A stretch of 64,000 bases of DNA from Erythroxylum novogranatense (taxonomy: Eukaryota; Streptophyta; Magnoliopsida; Malpighiales; Erythroxylaceae). A model generated the notes under the pieces. The model worked only from the letters and a program-made list of their open reading frames with translations, was not told where the DNA came from and searched no databases. Position numbers and translations under genes: made by a program. The DNA lies in assembly GCA_029891385.1 (NCBI GenBank), contig CM057228.1, positions 53,159,783 to 53,223,782 on the forward strand, given 5' to 3'. Positions within the stretch are counted from its first letter, which is position 1, and each line of letters begins with the position of its first letter. Of this stretch, positions 45,844 to 55,531 are shown in pieces.

Positions 45844-47390
45844 TGTTGGAAAATTAATGCAAGATCAAATCTAAGCGCAACGGAATGAATTTAAAAATTT
45901 TCCACATAATCAACTTTAACAGAATTAGATTCGAAACATAAAACAAGAAATTGATAAAGTTAAACTAACCTTTTTCTGATTCCCTATACAATATCTTGCT
46001 TCTCCGAAATAGTCAAATCCACGAGCCGTTCAAACGTCCGACCTCTAACAATATCCACAGATCTTTTCGAAGAAAAACTCAAATCGAATTTGAGAGGAGA
46101 AATCTTTATAAGTGCTAGCTCCAATATGATCTAATTTCTCCCTTTTATATGAAAAATCTCATTTTTCATATCCTTGAATTTTATTAAAATTACAACTAAA
46201 GTCAAACTTTAATTTATAATTATTAATAAATCCTTATAAGATCAAATATCACATATTGATCCTAAAGTTTCCAAAAACTTCTCAATTAAGTCCAACTTAA
46301 TTCAAATTTCATTTTCTCCTTTATAGACCTTTTATGTGTGACCCATTAGGTTCCTAATATATTGGCAATGATTACAAATTATAATTCTAATTCATAATTA
46401 GAATCAAATAAATTAAAACTCCTTTTAATTTATCTTTAATTCCCTAATTAAACAATTTATAATCATAGATCATGATTGACGTCTAGCAACATGTCATGAC
46501 CACCCAAATATTAGGAATGTCAAAGTGGTTTGACTTAACCTGTCTATGCATGATTATCTTATATAAATTAATTCTTTCGTCATCTAATGTTCCAATTGGA
46601 ATTAGAGTAAGGAATTCGTGTCTACTCTAAATAATCCAATCATATTTGTTCTTGCTAATTCGTAAATGATTTATAATTGATATTTGAAAACAACTTTTTC
46701 AAATTTCAATTCACTATGGCCAGAGGTTCCCAAAATCATTACTAATTAAGAACAGCAGAACATTCTTCCTAATTACTTTAGGATGACGAATTCTTTATTG
46801 ATTTACTCAACTATCTCCATATAATTCATACCATATCCAATAACTACCGAATTGAACTATTCCAAGAATAGAACATAAGTAGCATCAAAACATATTAATT
46901 CTTACATGAGATAACTTTGGTAATCTCAAGTCTAAGGATTAATTTTACAACCATCATATGAGATAATCCACAGACACACAAGTAATGTTCCATTTGGGAT
47001 TCTCATAATAGGGTCTGTTCAGTGAACTTATTCTCTAATAAGCACCCACATATTTATTTAACTATTTCCATACTTTAATATATGAAATCGATTACTTTCT
47101 TCATAAGAAAGAAACAAATATGTGCTAGTATAACCATTTCATCAATACCCCATCTTGATGAAACCATGACTAGGAACATTTAGGAATAATACAAAATGCA
47201 ATTTGAATCTCATAATTATAATCACATTATAATTTCTAATTGCATAATACTTATTCTAGGGATTTTATCTTTATGATTAATAATTAAATAATTAAAATGC
47301 ACAAAGATAAAGAATGCCTTTTATTGAATAAAACAAAATTTATACAATTAAAAGTACAACCAAAATTGGCTGCAAGGGCATAAACCAACA
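45844..47390 (-). repeat. 3' LTR of the reverse-strand copia element
   Basis: It matches 62252-63798 at equal length, with scattered differences. On the plus strand it runs from TGTTGGAAAATTAA to AAACCAACA. The minus-strand PPT abuts its right side. Confidence 0.92.
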
Positions 47391-47401
47391 ATCTCCCACT
47401 T
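47391..47401 (-). promoter_or_regulatory. Polypurine tract of the reverse-strand copia element
   Basis: AAGTGGGAGAT on the minus strand lies immediately before the 3' LTR and a few bases after the pol stop codon at 47405-47407. Confidence 0.8.
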
Positions 47402-47404
47402 GTA

Positions 47405-50400
47405 CTAAAGCCAATTACCAATGTATCTAATACCATAGCCATCCATATGTCTATCATGTCTCTTTTGAGACAACGACTTAGTGAGAGGATCTGCTAGATT
47501 CTCGTCAGTGGGAACTCGTTCTATCTGGATGTCCTTCCGTTCCACCATCTCCCGGATTAGATGAAACTTCCTGAGTATATGTTTGGATCGCTGATGAGAT
47601 CTCGGTTCCTTCGCTTGTGCAATAGCACCATTGTTGTCGCAGTACACTACTATCAGATCAACAATGTTAGGAACCACTCCCAGTTCAGTAATGAACTTCT
47701 TGATCCAAACTGTTTCCTTTGCTGCTTCAGAAACTGCAATATACTCAGCTTCAGTTGTTGAATCTGCAATAGTTGGTTGTTTGGAACTCTTCCAACTAAC
47801 CGCTCCACCACAAATAGTAAAAATATACCCTGACTGTGATCTACTATCATCTTGATCAGGCTGGAAACTAGCATCTGAATAACCCTGAACTCTCAGCTCA
47901 GTTCCTCCATAGACCAGAAAAATATCTTTAGTCCTTCTCAAGTACTTTAAGATATTTTTCACAATTGTCCAATGACCCTCACCGGGATTAGCTTGATATT
48001 TGCTTGTTATGCTCAAAGCATAAGCAATATCTGGTCTTGTACATAGCATCGCATACATGATGGATCCAATAGCCGAGGCATATGGAACACCATTCATCCT
48101 ATCTCTTTCCTCTTGTGTCTTAGGACACATGTTCTTGGAAAGAGAAATCCCATGCGATGTAGGTAAAAATCTCCTTTTGGAATTTTTCATGTTAAACCGT
48201 TTTAACACTTTGTCTATGTACGAGGATTGGGACAAACCAAGTAACCTTTTTGATCTATCTTTATAGATTTTTATACCTAGTATATAAGCTGCTTCTCCCA
48301 TATCCTTCATGGAAAAATTCTTAGATAACCATATCTTAACAGATTGGAGCATTGAAATGTCATTTCCAATGAGCAATATGTCATCTACATAAAGCACTAA
48401 GAAAACGACTCCACTCCCACTTATCTTCTTGTAAACACAAGGTTCATCTACATTTTTGATAAAACCAAACCCTTTGATTGTTTCATCAAAACGGATGTTC
48501 CAACTCCGCGACGCTTGCTTCAGTCCATATATGGACCTTTGCAACTTGCATACTTGATCAGGAAATGCTTTGGATTCAAAACCCTCAGGTTGTGTCATAT
48601 ACACATCTTCTTGCAAATTCCCATTGAGAAATGTTATTTTGACATCCATCTGCCAAACTTCATAATCATGATATGCCGCTATCGCCAATAAAATCCTTAT
48701 AGACTTAAGCATTGCCACTAGCGAAAAAGTTTCATCAAAATCAACTCCTTGTTTTTGTCTATAACCTTTCGCCACTAACCTTGCTTTGTACGTATGTACA
48801 TTTCCATCTATGTCAGTTTTTCTCTTAAAAATCCATTTGCACCCAATAGGTACTATACCTTCAGGTGCATCCACCAAAGACCATACTTGGTTGGTGTACA
48901 TGGATTCCATTTCAGATTTCATGGCTTCTAGCCATTTTAAAGAATCAATGTCTGACATTGCTTCCTTAAAATCAGTAGGTTCGTCATTCAAAATTGAAGT
49001 ATCATCACTTCCTTTTTCAACATGTAGATCTAATCTAACAGGAGGATGACGTATCCTTTCAGACCGTCGCGAACTATGTGTTCCTTGAACTATTGGTTGA
49101 ACATTTAATGTATCAACTTGTGGTTCTTGTTCCATTTCGATGTGTGTTTGTGGTTCTAGAACTTCTCTAAGTTCCACATTACTCCCACTACTTTCTTTGA
49201 GAATAAATTCTCTTTCTAAGAACATAGCATGTCTTGAGACAAACACCTTTTGCTCAAGAGGATGATAAAATTGATATCCAAAACTTTCTTTTGGATATCC
49301 CACAAACATGCATTTATCTGATTTAGCTTCGAGCTTATTAGACATTGCACGCTTAACGTAAGCATCACATCCCCAAATTTTTAAATGTGACAACTTTGGT
49401 CTTTTACCAGTCCATATCTCATATGGAGTCTTGTTAACGGTTTTGGATGGAACTCTGTTCAATAGGTAAGTAGAAGTATTAAAAGCATATCCCCAAAATG
49501 AAACTGGAAGAAATGCATAGTTCATCATGGAACATACCATATCTAATAAAGTACGATTTCTCCTTTCAGAAACCCCATTATGTTGTGAAGTTCCAGGCGG
49601 AGTCCATTGTGAGAGAATTCCATTCTCTTTTAAGTAACCAAGAAATTCATTGTCTAAGTATTCGCCACCTCGATCAGATCTAAGTGTCTTAATACTCTTA
49701 CCAGTTTGTTTCTCTACTTCAAGTCTGAATTCTTTGAACTTTTCAAATGTTTCAGATTTGTATTTCATTAAATACACATAACCATATCTTGAATGATCAT
49801 CTGTGAATGTTATGAAATATGAAAATCCTCCTCTAGCTTGAGTAGACATAGGGCCACATACATCTGAATGTACAAGCTCTAACAACTCATTAGTACGTTG
49901 TCCCTTTCCACTAAAGGGTAGTTTGGTCATTTTACCCTTTAAACAAGATTCACAAGTTTCATATGATTCATAATCGAAAGGATCTAAATATCCTTCTTTA
50001 TGTAACTTTGTGATTCTTGTTTCATTAATATGACCTAACCTACAATTCCATAAATAAGAAGGATTTTGGTCACTTAATCTTCTTTTCTTGCTATTTATTT
50101 GAAGAATTGGTCTTTTAAGATCTAATTCATACAAACCATTTGTAAGCATACCAGATCCATAATAAATGTCATCTTTATAAAAAGAACAACTATTATTCTT
50201 AATATTGAAAACAAATCCATTCATGTCCAAACATGGAATAGAAATAATGTTTCTTGTGATGACAGGAACATAATAACAATTATTTAGTTCAAGTACAAGA
50301 CCAGAAGGCAAAGCTAAACTACAACTTCCAATAGCTAATGCAGCAACTCTTGCTCCATTACCTACTCGTAAGTCCACTTCGCCTTTTCTCAATGCTTTAC

Positions 50401-50632
50401 TGTCTGTCAACACCTGCACATTGTTACAAATGTGAGAACCACATCCGGTATCTAATACCCAAGAATGTGATACAGAAATAGAAAGATTGATTTCTATCAT
50501 AAACAAACCTGAAGTTGAAGTTTCGCTTAACTTCTTTTCCTTCAAGCTAGCAAGATAAGCTTTACAGTTCCTCTTCCAGTGTCCAACTATGCCACAATGA
50601 AAACAGAAGGCTTCTACTAAAGTAGTTGACAC
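47405..50632 (-). CDS. Copia pol polyprotein: zinc knuckle, protease, integrase, RT, RNase H
   Basis: Open for 1075 codons. The gag zinc knuckle C10-x2-C13-x4-H18-x4-C23 comes first, then the aspartic protease box WVLDTGCGSHIC (about residue 57). Gag-pre-integrase (LWNCRLGHINE) is followed by the integrase core with HSDVCGP, LRSDRGGEYLD and HNGVSERRNRT. RT has KARLVAKGYRQKQGVDFDET, QMDVKITFLNGNL, YGLKQASRSWN and catalytic YVDDILLIGND. RNase H has YSDASFQPDQDD, TTEAEYIAVSEA and YCDNNGAIAQAKEP, and the protein ends YGIRYIGNWL. All key catalytic Asp residues appear present. The apparent first codon is GTG inside an inverted repeat, so the natural start lay upstream in gag and is now cut off by the nested element. 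As it stands it would not be made as a gag-pol protein. Confidence 0.9.
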   Translation of the reverse strand: MSTTLVEAFCFHCGIVGHWKRNCKAYLASLKEKKLSETSTSGLFMIEINLSISVSHSWVLDTGCGSHICNNVQVLTDSKALRKGEVDLRVGNGARVAALAIGSCSLALPSGLVLELNNCYYVPVITRNIISIPCLDMNGFVFNIKNNSCSFYKDDIYYGSGMLTNGLYELDLKRPILQINSKKRRLSDQNPSYLWNCRLGHINETRITKLHKEGYLDPFDYESYETCESCLKGKMTKLPFSGKGQRTNELLELVHSDVCGPMSTQARGGFSYFITFTDDHSRYGYVYLMKYKSETFEKFKEFRLEVEKQTGKSIKTLRSDRGGEYLDNEFLGYLKENGILSQWTPPGTSQHNGVSERRNRTLLDMVCSMMNYAFLPVSFWGYAFNTSTYLLNRVPSKTVNKTPYEIWTGKRPKLSHLKIWGCDAYVKRAMSNKLEAKSDKCMFVGYPKESFGYQFYHPLEQKVFVSRHAMFLEREFILKESSGSNVELREVLEPQTHIEMEQEPQVDTLNVQPIVQGTHSSRRSERIRHPPVRLDLHVEKGSDDTSILNDEPTDFKEAMSDIDSLKWLEAMKSEMESMYTNQVWSLVDAPEGIVPIGCKWIFKRKTDIDGNVHTYKARLVAKGYRQKQGVDFDETFSLVAMLKSIRILLAIAAYHDYEVWQMDVKITFLNGNLQEDVYMTQPEGFESKAFPDQVCKLQRSIYGLKQASRSWNIRFDETIKGFGFIKNVDEPCVYKKISGSGVVFLVLYVDDILLIGNDISMLQSVKIWLSKNFSMKDMGEAAYILGIKIYKDRSKRLLGLSQSSYIDKVLKRFNMKNSKRRFLPTSHGISLSKNMCPKTQEERDRMNGVPYASAIGSIMYAMLCTRPDIAYALSITSKYQANPGEGHWTIVKNILKYLRRTKDIFLVYGGTELRVQGYSDASFQPDQDDSRSQSGYIFTICGGAVSWKSSKQPTIADSTTEAEYIAVSEAAKETVWIKKFITELGVVPNIVDLIVVYCDNNGAIAQAKEPRSHQRSKHILRKFHLIREMVERKDIQIERVPTDENLADPLTKSLSQKRHDRHMDGYGIRYIGNWL

Positions 50633-50668
50633 CGCCTGTTGGCTTTGCTACTTTAGTAGAAGCCTTCT
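50605..50668. repeat. Perfect 21-bp inverted repeat at the gag-pol junction
   Basis: The arm AGAAGGCTTCTACTAAAGTAG at 50605-50625 and its exact reverse complement at 50648-50668 are separated by 22 bp. The outer arm ends exactly at the target duplication CTTCT of the nested element. The arms encode copia linker sequence. The second arm throws the gag frame out of register with pol. Confidence 0.9.
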
Positions 50669-50975
50669 TGTAACACCCCACACCCGTAGGCTCCGAACCC
50701 GACATCCACAGTGATATCCGGGTCTGTGTCCCGCGAGAATGGCGTGCTAACCACTCGGTCAGAAATCAGTACATTACTTTTAAATAACAAATGCGCGGAA
50801 GTCTATCTAATTGGGTACAAACATTTTCAATAGCCATCGAGATCAATCTTACGAATACAAATAACCATTTTAGTACAAAAGTCAAGACATGCAATGCGAT
50901 TAATCGATCCCGACTTCGACCTTCACTTGAATCCTGCGAACATACTCCCGTTTTGCTAACGGGTACTCTTCGATT

Positions 50976-51884
50976 CTGAAAAATAAGTTGCAATGTTGGG
51001 TGAGTTTGCGAACTCGGTGAGAAACCATCATCGATGGTTCACTCAAATCATGCATTACGCCAATCAATGATAAAGACGACACAATAATATTAATTAACGA
51101 GATATATAACATTTACGATGGTATATACCATTTCTGACGATATCGATATCGATAATAATATACTGATGGCGTAGAGCGGTTTACGTAACGGTGTACGATG
51201 AGTCTATATCGATTATCTGAGATCGGTAACAATATTACAAAGAGCATAATGCGATTCACGAGATCACATCACAATTTACAAGATAAATCATGGCATCACT
51301 CGGCCAAGAATTATCACATAATTTGGCGATTCAATCAATCATGTATATGATGCATATGAGACTCTTTCCGGTTATTCGATGTTGTGCCCAAGTGCTCATC
51401 GAAGAAATGGGGGACGCGCGTGGATTTCTCCCCTGCTAAGCCCGACAAGATGCGATGTTCGAGCTCTAGGCTCTTTTCGGTGAGATTAGCAACTTGGGTC
51501 ACGATCCTTTATCCGATCATGCATTTATGCATGCAATGCGATGTTCAATAAATTGAAGACTCGAGCGAGATTCAAGAGCTTCAAGATATGGCTATAAAAG
51601 CGGTAGTGTATTTCTCAAGAATATACAAAATTCAAGATTCGATGATTCAAGAATTTACGGTGTATAGCTATAAAGCCCAAAGGTAATAAAGACTTCGGTG
51701 ATTGATAATTCAATCCAATACAGTAAGCACATACAATGCGATCGTACTCCTTTCCAGTAGTCATGCAGTCATACAGTGCAATCGAATCACATATAATTCA
51801 GTAATCATGTACTTCACGTTATCAAGTAATTTACAGTGAACATTTAGACACTCAAGAATTTGAGAAACCAACTAGGTTACTTAC
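50976..51884 (-). other. Putative intron inside the LTR (minus strand)
   Basis: The perfect consensus donor CAG|GTAAGT begins at 51884 and the acceptor CTTATTTTTCAG| ends at 50976, giving 909 nt. In the other LTR the donor is CAG|GTGAGT at 56748 and the acceptor ends at 55836. The sites are seen; splicing is inferred. Confidence 0.4.
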
Positions 51885-52451
51885 CTGTAACTTCCGAGCT
51901 ACTGCCTGGAAGTCCCAGCAATGCCCGTGGAACGACGATCCAACGGTGCCTTTATAACAGTACAGTACAGTCCATTACAAAATCGCTCAATTAAACAGTA
52001 CAGTAATGCATATGTCTCTATGAAATTATGTCCAATGCATGATCACGATTTTCGGTGCTAAAACCCCATTTCGATATCCTATGATCGATCTCAACTCTTC
52101 ACTCAATTGGATCAACACTGATTTAGTTCAATCCTCAATTCAGTTCAATTTTCTCAATTCATACTTCCTATAACAACTCCCTATTCAGTGGGTCGAAACT
52201 TCTATTGAAAATCCCAATTAAAACTCCAGTTGTCTCAATTCAGTGTTTAAGTCACACTATGAACCATAATTAACTTTAATCTCAACAGTCAGTACCATTT
52301 ACATCAAATTCTAACTCTCGATATTTCCTCAACAGTAGACCCCTTCTCTAGTTCACAATGAATCAGGAATTACCTCGACCAGGGGGGGGGGGTCTATACC
52401 ATAAACTATGCCAAATCAACTAAGTTCATTCCAATCAGAATTTGCCCCATA

Positions 52452-52720
52452 CGTCGCGACCTACGCCCTTTCGTCGCGACGTGAAAAGCTTACTCGTCGC
52501 GACGTAGAGGACCGCTCGTCGCGTTGCACAAAGCCACGTTCGTCGCGACGTGGAACCCACTCGTCGCGACGCACCAATCCACGCTCGTCGCATCGTCGAC
52601 CCGAGCTCGTCGCTACTAATAAGAATAATTACATTCAATTATTCGTCGCGACGAAGCCCTCGGCGCTTCTGCGCTCGTCGCGACGTGCGACGATCCGATC
52701 GTCTTCTCCGATCGATTTCC
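52452..52720. repeat. Array of ten TCGTCGCGACGA-type palindromes, first LTR
   Basis: Ten copies of a 10-12 bp palindromic motif, seven with intact TCGCGA, are spaced about 17-40 bp apart with unrelated spacers. Translated, they give misleading Ser-Ser-Arg-Arg runs. On the minus strand they lie downstream of the TATA box, so they would be transcribed. Confidence 0.8.
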
Positions 52721-53080
52721 GCCATTAATACACTTAAAACCTCATTAAACACTCCCATCTACCCATATCAACCCTAATAAATGCCATGAATGCTATAGAA
52801 ACCATTAAAAACAACATTAAACACAAAAATACTTACCAATCGACGATTTCTCCACTGATTTCACCGTAACCCTAAAATCTTTCAAAACCAACGATTATCC
52901 ACTCTATAACCTCTCAATCCTTCATCAATCACAATAAATCGTTAACCTTGCACAAGGAAGAGATCCAAGAAGGAAACAATCAAAACTCACACCAAAGGGA
53001 GAGATCAAGACTCACCGAAGGAAGGAGGAAGAAGGAGCTTGCGATATGCCTTAGAAATTTTCCCAAATTACTAACCCTTG

Positions 53081-53090
53081 TATTTATAGA
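53081..53090 (-). promoter_or_regulatory. TATA box of the nested gypsy-type LTR
   Basis: TCTATAAATA on the minus strand, within CTTAAGTCTATAAATACAAG, is kept at the matching place in the other LTR (near 57955-57965). A pyrimidine-rich leader follows. It would start transcription near 53050. Confidence 0.55.
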
Positions 53091-53602
53091 CTTAAGTCTC
53101 CGAATCACCCAAATTTCAGTCTCTATTTTCGATGGCTCAACATATTTATTTCCTATCAAGAAAATTCTAATTTTTCCATTGCTATTGGACAATTCTTTCA
53201 AGATTATACTGATCAATCGATCGATCTTTCAAATATTTCCGATCCGCATTTCCTCCCGAATTTCCCGACAATTTCCTATAAGCCACCATCACTTACCAAT
53301 CACTCTTAAATTATTCTAAATCAGTCAATTGAACCCAATAACTCTGAATTCCTCAATTAAACACGATTGATCGGTCCAATCACCCTCGATTCACTATCCA
53401 AATAATTGATCGGTCTCAATTTACAATTATATACCGAAAATCATGAATGCATGTACCAATGAGTAAATAAATATGCATATGCAGTAGACCTGTTCCTCTA
53501 TAATTAGAGGCCAGAAACATATTCAATCAGTGAATGCAGTGCAGTCTATCAGTCTAACCCATAATTACCAAAATGCCTTGCTTCATGATAGCGGATGTTA
53601 CA

Positions 53603-55531
53603 ATTCACCCCTCCTAATTAAAATTTCGTCCTCGAAATTTCATATACACTAGATCTCAGATAAGGATTCTCACTCATTTCCTTATAATGATTCGCAAATC
53701 CTCACATTCAGTACTAGAAACACATTTATCAGATCTTAACACAGCTTTCTTAATCCAGCCCATAAAACATTTTGTAAATCAGAACCATCCTTTAGAGTTT
53801 AGACCACTTTACCAATCTATTATTATTACAGATTCACTTCACTATCTTCATTAACTCAAATCAATCATAGTCTTCGACTATGTTCAATCAATCTCAACTG
53901 ACTCCAAGGATATCAGCCTCACATATGCCTCAGCAGTTACATCAGTTAGTTACCCCCACAAAGTACTATTCGATTCCACACCCTAAACTCTTTTATTACT
54001 CTTTCGGTACATTCTTGTTGAACACTTCAATGGATCTTAGAGATTTCTCTAACAGTTTCTTTAGCAGTAAAACACATACTCCACAATACAGTTATAAATA
54101 TCATTTCCTCAAAAGTTAACTCCCATTTAAACTTCCCAATACGGTTTGCAATTTTTTTTTAATTATTTTTTTGGAATCACCAATTTGGTTTGCGGTCCTT
54201 TTTTACACGCTTGATTTGGAATTCGATAACTCATACTACTTTCTTTTACCTTTACCGTTTGACAGTTATCATTTGATAATAACATACTTATACACTATCA
54301 ATTTCTACTTAATCCATTTACTCTCTTTGCGAATTACTCAAATTCTCAAAATATCTCGATCGTCATTGATTTGCATATCCAAGCTCTCACAAAGAACACT
54401 CAAGACAACAATTTCAAATAATTTGTCACAAGATAGTTCACGGTTATACTTGCCCCCGAATACATAGAATCACTATGCCCTATATCTACAAATTGCCTCA
54501 TAACCCTTTTCGGGGACATTTGACTAACTATTGCCAAATCTTTCATTCAAAACAACATGATTAATACTTAAGCTGAACAGTTCTCCAAATGTCTCTTTCA
54601 CAATCATCAGTCATACTATTCACACATTTTCTTCAAACATTTTGGCTAAGCTAATGCCAGAAAATCTTTGACACAGTTTGGACGTATTCAACCTTCAGTT
54701 AGTTCCAATTAACTCCAAATCCCGTATACATATATTCCTGAAAAATTTCGCATTTTATCAATACCTCTATCACCATTAAGTCTCCCGATAAGTCATACTC
54801 AAATACTAAATCATTCACTATTCATTCGATCGGATTTAGATCCACTCTTATGAAACTCGCGTGCTTTACAATTTCCTCAACTATACCAGTTTATTTACTT
54901 CACTTTTAAATGCATTTAATCGATCTTCGATACTCATAGTCACTTTCCAATTGTCACATCACATGCATTCTCAATTTCACTACACAGTCAGATACTCCCT
55001 TTTTCACTGATATTCGAGCTTAAAGTTCTAGTCACAAATTGCTCCAATCATAACAGTTTATTTACCGCTTAGAATCATGCTAAGCATGCACTAACACTTA
55101 CACAGTCACTAGCACATATATTATCACTTCACTCGCTGGTCACTATCAGAACACTTATTCGTAATATTATACACTAATTCACAATCACAAGTATGCACGT
55201 TCGCAACACATTCAGTACAATCACTCACAATCAGAAATCATTATTCATAAATTCTCGTCATGGTAATCAATCCCAGTTATAACTCCTTTCTATCATGGAA
55301 TATTGTATTTTCATCACCATGTACACTTGAACTCTTGCCATTTCTATCATATTTCTCCTTTCATTTTCATCATTGTTTTAACCGCTAAACGATCGATATA
55401 TGCTCATATATGACTCATATGCTAGATCGGGATCGCTTGTCACCGTCTGTTGTGACATGACTTAGATGCACGACTTGACACATTTTTCGAACGCCCATGT
55501 AAGATTGTACTTACGGGCTCGATACCACAAA
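53603..55531 (-). other. Non-coding interior of the nested gypsy-type element
   Basis: 1.93 kb, AT-rich, many short frames and no recognisable domain. It holds the pre-PPT hallmark on the left and the PBS (TGGTATCGAGCCC, 55527-55515) on the right. Nothing else was recognised. Confidence 0.6.

Larger units (their letters stand above)
50669..53602 (-). repeat. 3' LTR of nested gypsy-type element
   Basis: It matches 55532-58485. It contains, in minus-strand order, a TATA box (53090-53081, TCTATAAATA), the palindrome array at 52720-52452, a splice donor at 51884 and an acceptor at 50976. A run of 11 G on the plus strand (52382-52392) is longer in the other LTR. Confidence 0.9.

Noticed and set aside
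52408..52728. Arg/Ser-rich open frame that looks like an SR protein, repeated at 57275-57598
   Set aside because: The SSRR repeats are translations of TCGTCGCGACG palindromes inside an LTR; frames on both strands are open for the same reason.
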